Shown: positions 47,802 through 61,500 of the stretch, one piece after another
Layout: the number at the start of each line of letters is the position of its first letter
How positions within the stretch are numbered: position 1 is the first letter of the stretch
Assembly: GCA_014904845.1 (NCBI GenBank)
Contig: MU119208.1
Span: 558,001-622,000, forward strand
Reading direction: 5' to 3'
DNA from: Acephala macrosclerotiorum
Lineage: Eukaryota; Ascomycota; Leotiomycetes; Helotiales; Mollisiaceae
DNA length: 64,000 nt
The notes under the pieces: model-generated
What the model was told of the DNA's origin: nothing
The model's database searches: none
Seen by the model: the letters and a program-made list of their open reading frames with translations, nothing else
Program-made: the position numbers and the translations under genes

Positions 47802-49572
47802 TTAGTAACTTAGATCGACGTGGCCTAATTGCGCTATGATCTTGTCTTCTTCTGATATGGTCGCTTCGCTCCCTGTAGTACTGGTACTGGTTCCAGTCCG
47901 CCGACGAGGCTCGTCTTCAATATGCTCGAGTTGTATTCCACTCGATGAAGCGCCTTCGTCTCGCATTTCTTGGAAGCTCCAAGAGGGTTGGAACAATTTG
48001 CTGTTCCATGCGTGGTCAACTCTCTCGTACATCTCATCAATCTGTTCCAGACTGAGCTTGCTTGTTTCGTAGACCATGTACCATACGTAGACAACTGCTA
48101 ACGCGCAGAAGGTACCCCAGATGAAGAAGACTCGAGCTTGTAGGTTGGCGTAGCCGGGTCCGGTATTGACAAGGTAGGGTGTACCGTAAGCTATCGAGAA
48201 GTTCAAGAGCCAGTTAGATGCTGTTGAGATCGACATCGACTTCGCTCGCACTTTGAGGGGGTAAATCTCGGACGTAACGACCCACACGACGGGTCCCCAA
48301 GACGAAGCGAAGAAAAATATATAACAGCAGACGAACACGATAAGAACCATGTTGGCGGTATAAGAGTCGGGAAGAGCGGTGCCCACAGATGCAACAAGAA
48401 GCTGGCAAACAGCCATTCCACCGGCACCAAACATGAGAAGTCGCCGTCTCCCAAGGGACTCGACGAGGAACATTCCAGGTATGGTCGAGAGGACGTTGAC
48501 CACGTTAGTGACGACGGCGACAATATACGGAGAAGGGATGTTGATGCGTTGGAAGAATGTCGTCCCGTAGTAGAAGATAAAATTACATCCCGATAGCTGT
48601 TGCAATATTTGCAAACCAGAGCCCGTCATGGTACGACGGCCTAATTTAGGGGAGCCAAAAAAACAGTCGTGATAGGTTGAAGGACCTAGGCTGAGTTCGT
48701 ATTCATGGTTGGCCTCAATCTCAGCAAGCTCTTCTATCAAGGCCGGATGAGTAATATCGAGGCGGCGAAGACGACTAAGTGATAATGCAGCAGCATTGTG
48801 GAGACCCCGCTTGATGAGATAACGTGGTGTTTCGGGTAACAAGATAAGTCCAAGCAGAAGAATTCCGGCCCATACAAATTGTAAAGAAAGAGGGATCCGA
48901 AATGCAGTGGTGTCTGGTATCTTTTGGGTGAAGATGTTGACGATGGCGGCGAGAAGGAGTCCGGTGGTGATAGCAAGTTGATATGCGCAGACCAGAGTAC
49001 CTCGAATCCATTTAGGAGCCATTTCAGACTGGTATAGAGGGACCAGAACGGATATAATACCGAGACCGAAGCCTGCAAAGAGTCTATGACAGCTGGTGTT
49101 AGCGTTTGTGAAGCGTAGGTGGTGTAAGGAATTCTATACCTTCCCACGATCAATAGCGGGATTGCCATCGCAAGAGTCTGAAGAAGAACACCGAAGGAAA
49201 ATATAGCCACCCCAATGATAAGTGGTATTCGACGGCCGAGCCTGTCCCCAAGTGGCGCTGCAAGCAATGATCCGAAAAATGTTCCTGCACTCAATATCGC
49301 GACTATCACGGAGGACTGCGCCGGCGACACATTCGGTCTTGAGTCTTTTGGATCGATATAACCAGTCGAAAATTGGTCACGAAAGGCAGTCATGGCCAAT
49401 ATTCCCGAGATTGTGCTGCCCATTGTCAGTCGCTTTACATTGATTATCCCTTCTCAACATCCACTCACCCAGTATCATAGCCAAAGAGTAGTCCGCCGGT
49501 TGCCACGAACAGCCCGACCATAATGGCCGGCGCTGAACTCCCAGCGACTGAATCGGGTTTCGACCAAGTCAT
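47802..49572 (-). CDS. MFS sugar transporter (sugar-porter family)
   Basis: Three phase-checked exons (49572-49469, 49415-49140, 49083-47802) give 553 aa. It is a plasma-membrane hexose/disaccharide:proton symporter by family. Twelve hydrophobic segments are expected. Visible signature motifs are GGLLFGYDTGTISGIL in TM1, GDRLGRR in the first cytoplasmic loop, ETPRYLIKRG before the central loop, QQLSGCNFIFYYGTTFF in TM7, ESLGRRRLL, and GPVVWVVTSEIYPLKVRAK near TM10. The C-terminal cytosolic tail is Ser/Thr/Glu-rich (GTSTSTTGSEATISEED). The start exon was found by following the frame back across an intron whose acceptor is GGGCAG. The exact sugar cannot be predicted. Its promoter faces the large gene-poor gap. 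Confidence 0.95.
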
Positions 49573-52500
49573 CTTTGCGGGAGTTGTTGGTCAGGTCAGC
49601 GCAGGTTGATGTTGTCGTCGAGGAAGAGGATTCGGGCGAGACTGTCGTCTATGATGATCACCAGATTTTGGAGCGTGGGTCGTAGGCATCCCTACTGGTC
49701 GACGAGTGTGCTCGCACAGGGTCCAGTGGTCTTGAGTAACATGCCCTGGGAATGGTCGAGTCTTAAAGGAGGGAGTGTAGTCGTAGTCTCACGTGGAGAA
49801 GAGAGTTTATACGTTGAAGGGCGGAGCAGGATCGTGCGAAAGGAGACGAGGGGATAGGGAGATCTATTGGTGCCGGAGTGCGGGTTGGCTAAAGATTAGG
49901 GGTCGAGAACGATGACTGATGGTCGGGACACAGTGAAGGCGGAGGCCTGAGAGAATGTGCTGCGCGGTGGGAGTTGAAGTGTGGTCGTTAGGGCGTGGGG
50001 AAGAGAGAGACTGATGCTGATGGACGGGGAAGAGGGCCAGCAGAGGGCCAGCAGAGGGCAAGCGCCAACCCAAAGATGATTCGAAGAGCGGGCAGTAGTT
50101 GACTGGCCTGGGGGAGGTTTTGGTGTGGGTTGGCGTCGAGCTGAGCATCCGTATGGAGCAACACTGCTGGTGTGTGCTTCTCGCCTGCAAGATCCTGGGA
50201 TGGCAGAGCACCTTGTCACATTCGCACTCCGAAATAGGGATTAGGGACAGGACAATTCTGTTTGAAATCAGTGTACCAGTGTGCAGCCCTGCGGCGAAGG
50301 ATTCAGCGGAGCGCAGGAGGGAAAGAGAAGAACAATAATTGGGGCAATTGATTGCGACGACGAGACGTTATTGTGTGTATTTGTATATAGGCACGAGTAT
50401 ATAGAGAAGCGATGGGTAGATTGAGACATTGGGACGATACCGCGCGGTGCAGACGAGGAGGAAAGGTTGGCCGCCGGGACAAAGTAAAAGCAGCGTCGAC
50501 TGGGCGTTCGTTATTCCGAACCGGATGATTTGCTCGAGTTGAGGGGAAGGAGAGCTAAGCTGAGAAAGGTCTAGTGCCTCTAGGCGCAAATTCTGTTCTT
50601 GCTGAGAGTTTTCTGACCCTGCTGACACCTGCACCTTGAGAAGAACAACATGAGGGAGATGGTATGACATGGCTTTGACCATTCTGCAGCAATCCTTGGT
50701 TCAACGTGGAATCGGCAGATGAGGCATGCTTTCGCCCCTATTCCATGATTTCCCGACTTGAATGTCCTCATGCCAACCCCCGTTTCAAATGGGGCGTGCC
50801 GTTCTCTCGGCGGTGGCTCTGCTGTGCAACTCAACCACTTCCAAGTCAAGCCTCCAAAAGTCACGATGATTCTTTCGGCTTCCGTATCTGGGAGGTGCGG
50901 TAAGCCAAGTTTCGCTTTACCTTGCGTTTTCCAATCGTCGGTCTGCCAGCTTGTTTTCCGCTTGCATTTTCGATAAATACCGTCGACGCCGACTCGCGCA
51001 TACCTGCAGCGAGGACTTTGCTTGTTCTGAAATCGAGGATTTGGGCCCCTTTTTCAAGCCCTTTAAGTGCGGCTTGCGCATTTCTTGATATCGATAATAC
51101 GATCCGGCTTGGTGCTGGCCAGCCATGTGTACTTCCGAATGGTAGGTTGTACAATGGACTATGGTCGGGCCGAGTACAGTAAGGGAAAGATACTTCATTC
51201 CAGACCTTTCGGCCAAGGTAGCCAAGTACCGTCACCCCGCACTCCCTCATATATGATCTAGTAACTCTAATTGAGGCGTGACAGCACTCTTCTCAGCCCA
51301 GCTGCCTGGGATGGACTTGTCGTTTGCCGCTAACTCTGGGCCAAGGAAAGGCAATTTGCACCAGATACCTTCAGTTACCAATCATCTGTCACAAGCTGAG
51401 ACTCGCTGCCGGTGAAGGAACGCCACAAACGCCAGAGACAGGAAACGGCACATCTACCGTGAGTGGATTCGCTTCGAATCTTCGCCTTGCGCGCTTGATC
51501 CCGTGCTTTCGGCTCACAATTTGCGAACACGCGGTTGTCGTCGGGTATGATGAGCCCTTGACCATTCTTTGTCTTTGATGATTGGATTCCAAAGAGACCA
51601 TGTTGGACTTCCCCAGGTTTTTAATATGTCGAGCATGAAGTGTGCATGAAAGGTTGTCGGGATGGGGGCCAGCGGCCTTCCTATTGCGCTACGCGTGGAA
51701 CACAACTTCATGTCAGATATCATCGATCTTCTTACGTTGAGGGTTGCTTGCCACGTCAAGTCATTGCTTAAGTTTCTCATGAGAATCCTTGTGACCGTTG
51801 AACAATGTCCCGAGAAGTTTCAGACATTCAGCTTGTGTTTTGATTGCAGCACTAGCCCGGCACTCGAATTCTATCTTCACTACATACTTCTTTAGCATGT
51901 ACAGTACAGTTCACTTGAAATGTTTGAATTGTGTCCACCGTCATATCAGCTACTAGGAACGCCCCCGCTTGTGAGGCGATGACGAATGCCTATCTCGTGC
52001 TCCTCCAGCTGGCCAAACTGTTCGCAAATTAATTACCGGATTCTCATTCGAATTCTAAAAGCTAGAAACACAATTCCACCCATTCCAAGGATGAAGGAAC
52101 GATACCCAGAAATTCTTTGATGACACCGAGTCTCGATCTCTGAAGACGACGTTCTGGTACTTCCCACCTGTCAGTTGAGATCCTGTAATTAGGTGGTATT
52201 GGAGGAGAGTGCACTGAGACATCGTTCGATGTTGAAATGAACCCGCATGTTTGATCGAGCATCAGCTCATATGGGCAGTCTAGGCTGGTCTAGATGCACC
52301 AGTGCATTTACTTTATTAAAGGAACATTCCCACTTAGTTGGACGGGCAGATTAGACATCACAATACCACTCCTTTTGCCCTCTCAACTGATGCCACCAGT
52401 ACCTGTCTGCTCCGCCTGGTCACAAATAGTGAGATTGCTGATATAGCCTTCAATGCGAGAGATTTCAAGCACCCCAGTCAAATTGATGAACCTTTCCTAC

Positions 52501-55434
52501 CTTAGCTAGTACTAGTAGAGGATTGCAAAAACGATCATGGAAAGTGAACATTCACGAATTTGATTCGGACTAGCTGCAGCCCTGACACGTGTCCAGCCCC
52601 ACATTTGAGCACTTCTTTTCAATAAGAATTTTGACATCAAAGCGGAGCAAGGATTTGCCTGTCAACATCGGAAAATCGCTCGCAAACCTTAACAACTCCT
52701 CAACCTAAAATCCAAACACCGAGGTACTGTATGATGAAATTAATTCCCCTGCATCGTACTTCTACCCCAACCCTTTGCACACTTGCTCAAAGAACCATCA
52801 ACCTTCTTAACAACCTTTCGCATTTGTTGCGTTTTGTGAAATATTTCTTCACTTGAAATTTTGTCTTGTCCAACGCTCTTTATTGGTCTTTCAATACAAA
52901 AAGTTTTTTTTAATATATATATATATTTTTTATAGTGAAGGTGGTTAACAGCGCCAGGTTTGCGACGTGCAACAAATCCCGAGAAGTCAGGTGAAAGGCG
53001 CTTTGTTGGGGAGTGGGATTGGGTAAATCTTTGTGCTGCAGCTGTCACTGCTGATCCTCGTTTTGTGTAACCTCTAGCAAGGGTGCGATATGCAACAAAG
53101 ATTGATGTGGAAGAAATGTGACGGTGAACGGAGAGGAGGGGACTTTTGGTGTGCTTGGTCAATATTGAGTGTAGTAGTGTTGCCTTTGAATCATGGGGAT
53201 GACGGGGAAAGTTCCTTCCTCATGAGGTGTAGATGACGCTAGTTCAGCACTTCATTTCTGCTATTCGGCGTCCCCTTTCCATCGCCTTCTTCAATCGATT
53301 CAACCCCTCATTCACTTCCATACTTACAAACTTATTGTCTCAGCTTATGCCACAACATCTTGATCTCAAATTGGCTTAACTCACACTATGACCTCTTGCT
53401 TGAGTTTCACCATCGCCACTGGTTCACTTGAACAATAGCAAAGGGTTTGCATGAGTCACTTGCACGCATGCATGAAAGTATCTCACCCGCCACTAGTACC
53501 TGAGGCTGTATATGCAGCTTCTGACCTGGTAAGGGGAAGACTAATTAATTAAGTGGGAAAAGGAGAAGCTTCACGGTTGCTGAGCTGTCCGTCGTAGTTT
53601 CAGAGAGGGGTGTAGACGATCCCGCCGATCCCCTCACTCGTGACAATGGACCCCGCTATTACCAAGATCACTGTCAACATCCTTTCTATGACTTGCTATC
53701 AAAGTTCACACCGCATCCTATTCAGTCGGATGAAAGCAAAAACCCACACATGAAGAGAAACTTCTTGTAACGCACCAATCCCACCCGAGCTCTCTTGAGC
53801 TTGCTCCCACTCTTCCTCCGCCAGCCAGTGTCTGGGTCTGTATCTTCGCAGTAGAGAATGTAGTGAAAAGGCCTCGAGGATACGAGATCCGTGAAGTATT
53901 TAAGCCAAAGGTAAATAGTGATACTCTGAACCTTTGAAAATAGCGGTGCTTGCAACGAGGTTGCGTCCTTAGACATGCTCCCTGCTCATCAAAAGTGCTT
54001 TGTTTCTGCGTCACCGGCTTCGATTTACCTGCAAGAACTGCGACTTAGAACGGCAAGCTTTCAAACGTCCCGTATTTTCCATGTATAAAACAACGATTCG
54101 TTCCTTTCTTCTTCTCTTCCACCAAAACAGAGAAGCCGAATTGAACCCTGATGAGGTCGCAAAAGCAGATGAAGATGTTGCCATCATCCAGCAAGACTAG
54201 ACCAACGTAATCGCTTGGTTCTCGCCGCAGATCTTAGACTCTCACGCTTTGCTTAAGACAACGAAATGGTAGAGGGTGCAATTTTTGTACGCAAGTATAA
54301 ATATGAAAGGATGAATGGCAGTGGAATGGTTCGACGGCGAGAAAGAAGAATGATGGCAAAAATCCAAAGTTGACAACGAAAGCCAGTAACAAACATTTCA
54401 ACTCGGATTTCTGAAGGTGGGAGCCCTAGAAGGAGCTTGCCTGGTATCCTGCTACTTTCAAGCCCTCGTCTCTGCGTGCTTCCCTTCACCTGCTCGACGG
54501 GTCTCGTCGGGTCTCGTCGTAGTTGACATAGCCCTTGACCAATTGTATTAGGGTGGTCACGTGTTTAATGTTATATATATCCTCATCTCACCGCTAAACA
54601 GGAACACACATCATGAACACACACTTTACACCCACATTGTGGCCTTTGCCTGTGATAAATTGTGTGTTTGGTGCAGAGACGATTTGAAAGATTGGGAAGA
54701 CCATTATATATGATATGCCTAGCGCATGATGCAGGACTCCTTTCATACACGAAGAGAAAGTGATTAGAAGCGAATCCACCCGCATCAAAATACGTGAACC
54801 AAACGATCTCACATCCACGGTATCACAAGACGGGCATATGACGAGGGCGACGAGGCTGTGGTAAATGAATCATTTGGAGAGTACTACTCTGGCTTTAGGC
54901 GGAGTATATAGAGCTAGTTCGGGATTTTCTTGTCCTCGTACGAACATAAGATGAATGCCACCTTCAGGGATCAACAAGAGAGAGCTTGACGTGAACGCCA
55001 GCTTGGTGTTGGAGCTCGCGGGGTATTTAATATAATCTGCTGTCCTTTGCCTTTATGGCTAGAGCAGGATTACAGGAACGAGGCCGCAGGATGAAACACA
55101 AAAGGTGGGAAGACTTGATAGCAAGAAGATTTTTGACAGAGAGGCTGCTGCGTTCATCTCAACGAAGGACATGGGGTGTACTCTCATGTTGAATGTATCA
55201 CCTAGAGAACAATATCCTGCCACATCGGGGTATAAAGTCTTAGCGCAGGGAATGCATAGCTGCGTTGCATATGAAGTGCCATAGAGCATTGTATTCCAGC
55301 CTTGACATCTGAGTATATACCAAATATCGGCATGGTGAACCCCATCTTGTTGTCATTTCCACTTGGAATCAGGCTGATGACGGACGGCCTGCGAGGGATA
55401 TCGACTTCGAGGTCTTCCGAGTAAGCAACTTCAA
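49573..55434. other. 5.9-kb gene-poor interval
   Basis: No coding region with family similarity is visible on either strand. It contains an imperfect GAGGGCCAGCA duplication (about 50031-50060), an A/T tract (52903-52932), and a short CGTCGGGTCT duplication (about 54498-54520). The right end holds an 83-codon stretch (to 55202, -) beyond the exporter stop codon that I could not splice in phase. Confidence 0.5.
52903..52932. repeat. poly-T / (AT)n tract
   Basis: A run of T followed by alternating AT and further T; low-complexity DNA. Confidence 0.9.
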
Positions 55435-57207
55435 TCATGTCAGCGCTGCACATCCACTCAATCGATGGACACTTACCACCGGTATAACTATAGTTGCCAA
55501 CAGGATACCTAGACTGTAGACAAGAAATCTCCAATGTCCGTCTTGATACGCGATACTTGTCCAAATTGGCCCAATTACCACACCTGCTGCAGATGCACTC
55601 GTGTAAAGCGCACAGACCTGTGCGTTGGCGCCTTCGTCCGAGGTACCAAATACTCCCAGGGTCTCCTCTTCGATGAACTTGACAGCTCGGCTCAAGTATG
55701 CACTCAATGGCAGCGATCCAAAAGTGTTTGCGAAGCCTATCGACGCATTATTCAATTCCAACGATAAGTTGGCAATAGGGAAACATACGGTATAATGTGA
55801 GGAAAACCAAAGGAAGGTTTGTTGGGCCGTGGAGTCTATGCCATCATAGCTGACAAAAGCTAGGAATACCGTGAAAATAGCTGAAAGTAGAAACCACACG
55901 GCCGAGAGCCACGGTGATGGATATCTATCATAGAGTTTGCCTGCGAGAGGTCCGAGCAGGGTGGGAGCCGAGATGAAGAGGAAGACGAGGCCACTTTTCG
56001 TAGATGTCCAACCGAAGTGCTGCTCGACGAATATCGGGATTGCGGCATCGAAACTGACGAGCGTGGAGATCGTGATGAAGGCTCCGTAGAAATTTGTTAA
56101 GATTCGAGGGGACTGGAGCAACGTTACTATTGGGAGTGGATGGCTCGATTTGTCTTCTGCATTGTTGAGGTTCGGGCTGCCCGTAAGCAGTGGAGCTTGT
56201 TCGGCTGGCATGTTGGTAGGCGACGCTGGCCTGGATGCCCCTTTTGAGGTCGTCGGAGGGTGCTGTTGGGCAGATGGAGATTCTTCGTTGCAAGACTGGA
56301 AGGTTCCATACGGCCGACCCGCTTCTTGGTCTTCAACTTCGTACAGTCTTCGAGTGTCTCGTTTCTGGGCTTCGTACAACCTCGCCGCGACCTTCTTCTC
56401 GACTATAACTAGTCGGAGGATTACATCAATTCCAACAAGAGCAAAGACCGCAAAGAACAGCGATCCATAACCGAAATTGTCATATAGTGCACCTCCAATA
56501 GCAGGTCCAATGATTATTCCGACATTGAGGCTGGAGAGAGCGAACCCCATCCATTGTCCAATATCTCCCTCAGGAGCAGTATCTGCGAGCAACGCAAACC
56601 AAAGAGTGTAGACCACCAAGGCAGCAAGATCCTGGAGAAAGCGGCTTAGCACTAACAACCAGACCGTACGTGCTAAATATAATAAACCAGTAGCGCCGGC
56701 GGTGGCATAGAGCCCATACAATAGAGGAGTTCGTCTCGAGTCGCTTTTATCTGCGAAATGTCCTAGTATGGCTGCCAAAGGTTAGGTCGGTTTTCCACAA
56801 ATCGAGAAATTGAAATTGACTTACAGGAGACAAAAACTTGTGCAGCTCCAAAAGATGTGAGGAGCATCGAGTTCCAGATTGGACTGCCATTGTTAGCTTC
56901 TGGGGTCATCCTGTGACTCCCTCGAGGAAATCCCGACCATCTTCTTCAGGAACTCCGATGAAGTCTCGTAAAGAGAATGAGAGAACGGGGACAATCTGAT
57001 TTGGTAAATAATCCACTGGCCGTCAAGCGAGATTTCCTCAGTGGCTCACCACTTCGTATATGAATGCATCCTAGAAATCAGATTTAGCAAGAGGAATTGT
57101 GAATGTTGCAAACCTATGCTTACCGTGAAGCACGCAACATATTTTGTAATTACGATGAACCATGTCGATGAGCGAAATGCCAGAAAAATAGGATGCTTGG
57201 ACGACAT
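55435..57207 (-). CDS. MFS exporter (drug:H+ antiporter-like), beside the NRPS
   Basis: Five phase-checked exons (57207-57124, 57070-57050, 56995-56938, 56899-56825, 56771-55435) give 524 aa. This multi-pass membrane transporter probably exports a small molecule. TM1 is rebuilt across the first two introns (WFIVITKYVACFT-DAFIYEV-IVPVLSFSL). Later motifs include ILGHFADKSDSRRTPLL (loop 2-3 signature), FALSSLNVGIIIGPAIGGAL (antiporter-type motif C region) and GPLAGKLYDRYPSPWL in the second half. The long central cytosolic loop (about 190-270) is Ser/Pro-rich. Exon 2 is only 21 nt and intron 3 only 38 nt, so this part is less certain. The C-terminus follows the open frame to TGA at 55435. It is divergent from the NRPS with 1.3 kb between starts, the usual place for a cluster exporter. 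Confidence 0.88.
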
Positions 57208-58544
57208 ATCTTACGACCTCAAGCCAAGCTTGCAAACGAATTGATTTTCTGCAGGAAGGAAAAAAGCACAAAACTTCAGGACTTTGGCAATGCTCGTAAA
57301 TGGAGAGCTCGAAGTTCAGAGAAACTGCTCTGGATCTGTGATGAGCACGTCAGACATGCTCCACCGGACTGACTTTCATTGTGCAGCGGAACGACCAGCC
57401 ATGCGGCCAAGACAACAGCGAAAAGGCTCTTCAGCGTGACTTCTTCGAGCATGCGAAGGCGTGGGAGGATGAGAATATGTCGAGCTTGGCTAGACAACAG
57501 ATTGACTACAATGACCCAAATTCGATTGTACGAGACTTCAAGCCGAAGAGCAAGCCGGTGTCCGATATTTGGACAAGAAGACGAGAGAGCTGCACTACTG
57601 AGGGGGAAAATGTGTGTGATCTAAGATGTCGGTGTGGTCATATGTTGAGATTCAGCTGTACTGCACTTGCTAGTCTTCGTGGGTCGATGCGATGGTATGT
57701 ACGAAGTACGGAGGAGTCGACCGTGATGTCTTGCATCCCAGCATGCAGCTCAGATCTGGAACCAATCCTATTTCAGCCTAGCGCGAATCGTACGTGCTGC
57801 CGTCCCGAGCCCGAATCAGGGATAATTTCGTCAAATTTCAACGACAACCTCAACCTCACTCAACCTCAGAACCTCATCGGCACCACACACAAAAATATGC
57901 TGTGTTAACGAAATGAATGTCTTACTTTACTTCTTGCTTGTAAAGCTGAAAACAACGCCTCGGCGCAACATAAGCCCGGCTTGCTCATGTTTGAGAAAGC
58001 AAACAGCGTGCTACGATCGATGGATTTCACCGGTGTCTGGATTGGTCCCTTCTGGCACGATCATCTGATCTCTCGTGATCTAATTGCGTTGGAATTCTGT
58101 CTCATGTTTGTTAGCCATAATGCATTGTCCTAGCGTTTTCGACGAGAATAAATTGCCTCCATTCGCATGAGTGAGTGAAACGAGAGGCGAGCATGAGCTC
58201 TGAATCATTCGGTGCGCAATTTTCTTCTTGAATCATCGATCTATCGTTGGAACTGTTTCGCCCGATCATGCAGCGTCTTGCACGGGGTTCGATGTGGCTT
58301 GGAAATGGCGATCAAGGTACGGATATACCGAAACCAAAAATTTGTCTCGACAATCGACTGTGGAAGAAAGTCCCAATCCTCTTCACAGCGAGTGCAGTGA
58401 GGTGGCACCAGGAGCCCAGTCAGCATATGTCCTTCTGAATCAAATAGTTAAAAGCGCATTCACATTACTCTTGGGTCATGAAGTCAGAATAAATGCTTCC
58501 TCTCCCACTTCCAACCCTCCTCACCTCTAGCCTCTCTTGCTAAC
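57208..58544. other. divergent promoter region of exporter and NRPS
   Basis: This 1.3-kb space should hold both promoters. A 175-codon plus-strand frame (57381-57908) has a plausible start segment (RDFFEHAKAWEDENMSSLAR) but no recognised domain and a low-complexity end. I leave it unassigned; it could be a gene relic. Confidence 0.45.
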
Positions 58545-61500
58545 ATGCCGTCACGCACTTTAAATACAAAGCTCAACGGCACGTCCTTTTCGACACCGCA
58601 GATTTCCCACCCGAAACCTATCGGCAAAGACATAAATGAAGGTCGAGGCTGCAAGGTGGAGGTGGAGGTCGTCTCACCAGTCAAACCCTTTTCCCTACTC
58701 GGCCATGGAGAAGATGGGTATCCCAGCATAGATGAGATACAAAGCCAACTCCCTCAGCGTCCCACCATTCAGGATGCCTACCCCTGTACACCACTCCAAG
58801 AAGGCCTTTTCGCTCTATCTCTCAGGCAGGAAGGACTCTATATGCTCCAAGCCATATATAAACTCCCAGGCAACATTGACATTACAAGATTCAAAGCTGC
58901 CTGGCAAATGGTAGCAGATTCGAATACAACATTACGAACACGATTTTTGCAAACAAGGTCTTGGGGAATGGTCCAAGTGGTGCTGGAGTCAACTCCTATA
59001 AAGTGGCAAGAGGGCAATGACCTGCAAGCATACTTGTGGGACGACTGCCAGATACCGCCAGAGTTCGGGTTGAATTTGCTAAGATTTGGACTCATATCCG
59101 ATTTCGCAACGGAGCAGACAACCTTTGTTTGGACGTTCCATCATGCGCTCATCGATGGCTGGGCCTGGCGACTGTTGCTTGCCCAAGTTGATCAACTTTA
59201 TAACGACAACCTGTTGGACCCGCTGGTCGAGTTTAATCAATTCATTGCATGCATAGGCCGGCTAGGCAGCAAAGACGAGCACGAACGGTTCTGGTCTGAT
59301 CATCTCGCAAGTAGCTCCTCGCATCCATTCCCCGCTCTTCCATCAGAAAGTTATCTGCCGTGTGCAGATAGTTCCGAAGAATTGCATATTAAAGTACCCA
59401 AAGCCTTGAACGCAATAGCTACTACATCAACGATCATTCAAGCGGCCTGGGCAACCTTGGTAGCACGTCGCACTAACTCATCTGAGGCGACATTTGGCCT
59501 GGTTCTTGCGGGTCGCAATCTTGACATTCCTGGTCTGAAAAGAATCAATGGCCCTACATTCACGACGGTTCCCATGTGCATCTCTGTCGATCCTCAGGAA
59601 ACAGTCTCAGGTCTCTTTGAAAAAATCTATCAGACACGAAAGAGCATGAAAGCTCACCAGCACATTGGAATTCAGAACATTCGCCGGCTCGGCCCCAAGA
59701 TCGCGAAGTCAGGCAACTTTCAAAATCTTCTAGTCATTCAACCTCAAGTAGAAAGGAACTCGCGGAGTCTATTCAACGACACAGCCAATTCCTTAGACTA
59801 CTGGTCACGGCAAAATGCATATGCATTGACGATGGAGTGCAATCTTGTAGAGGGAGGTTTTGCTGCGAGAGCAAGCTTTGACTCGAATGTGTTGTCCAGA
59901 GACGATTTGAAAGGCATTCTGAAGCAGTTCAAGAGTGTCATCGAAATTTTTTCAGTGGCCTCTCTGCTCAAAGATATCCAGCCACTTAAGGAAAATGGAT
60001 TTGACACTATGGTGATATGTGATACAGGGGTCGAAAAGGTCGACTCTTGCGTCCATGATGTGATTTGGGAGACAACGCAAGGACGACTTTCAGACCAGGC
60101 AATCACTGCCTGGGATGGCAATCTCACCTATAGCCAACTCCATGACTTGTCAGACCGACTAGCACATCGTCTCCAAAATTTTGGAGTGGGACCAGAAGTC
60201 AAGGTGGCGATAGTATTCGAAAAGTCTTTGTGGGTTATCGTGGCGATTTTGTCAATTTTGAAAGCTGGAGGTGTTTTCGTTCCCTTGGATCCATCACACC
60301 CCAAGGTTAGGATTCAGAGTTTGGTCCAGCAGATCGACAGGACACTCTTGTTATGCTCTGAGAAATTCTTCGGCTCCTTCGCTGGCATTGCATGCCAGAC
60401 GATTTCTGTGTGTAAGTCGACTTTGGAAGACCTGCCTGCTATCCGCGATCCTCTGTGCAATACTGTTCAGCCAAGCAATGCCGCTTATAGTACGTTTCCT
60501 CCCATACTCCTCCCCCTTGATTCGCTCTCCTCGAATCATCTTGAACAAACAACTGATGTCATCAGTCATCTTCACGAGCGGGAGCACTGGCAACCCAAAA
60601 GGATGTGTGATAGAGCACGCGGCGTGTTCAACTAATATGCGACAAATTGGGAACTTCACAGGCATCACTCGTACAAGCCGCGTGCTTCAAAATTCGTCCT
60701 ACACTTTCGACGCCTGTATTGTGGAGATACTGATAACACTCAGTGTCGGAGGCATTCTCTGCATCCCTGCTGAGGATGAGAAGATGAACAACATTACCGC
60801 CGCCATCAATCGCATGCAGGCGAACTGGGCACTTTTTACTCCATCCTTTGCTCGACTTTTAAATCCCGACAGCGTCCCGACACTCAAGACGCTGGTTATT
60901 GGAGGAGAGCCATGCATCCAAGAAGACATCGACCGCTGGAATCCGACAGTACGATTGATTCAACTCTATGGCCCAACAGAAGGTTGCGTTGCTTGTATTG
61001 GAAATCAGGCCATAAGCCGAGGAATGAAACCAAGCAAAATTGGGAAAGCATTTGTCGGTAGCTGCATGGTGCTCGACGATGAGATGCAAATCGTAAAGCC
61101 AGGAGTCGTGGGCGAACTCTACATTGGTGGCCCACATCTTGCACGAGGATACCTCAATGACACGCAAAAGACGGCAGCGGCATTCGTGAGCACGCCACCT
61201 TCCCTAGAGTACCAAAATCTCCGCTGCAAGAGATGGTATAAAACGGGTGACTTAGTGAAGCAAGAGATTGGCGGCTCTGCCCTTGAGATCCTAGGACGAC
61301 GTGACGCTCAAGTCAAACTTCGAGGTTATAGGATTGATCTTGGGGAGGTGGAACATGTCCTGCGTCAAAATGTTGACGGCATTGTGGATCTTGCCGCTAC
61401 AGTGGTAACCCCAGCTGATGATAGCGGACCTGCTTTCCTTGCAGTCTTCTTTGTCCTAAAAGATCCTTCTGATGCGGCACAATGCCAGGACGTCGAATCG

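Noticed and set aside
55202..55434. Extension of the exporter C-terminus past its stop
   Set aside because: No donor/acceptor pair near 55434-55480 joins the frames in phase; the exporter already has all expected segments.
57381..57908. 175-codon frame between exporter and NRPS
   Set aside because: Only the first ~55 codons look protein-like; no family recognised, kept as a note in the promoter entry.
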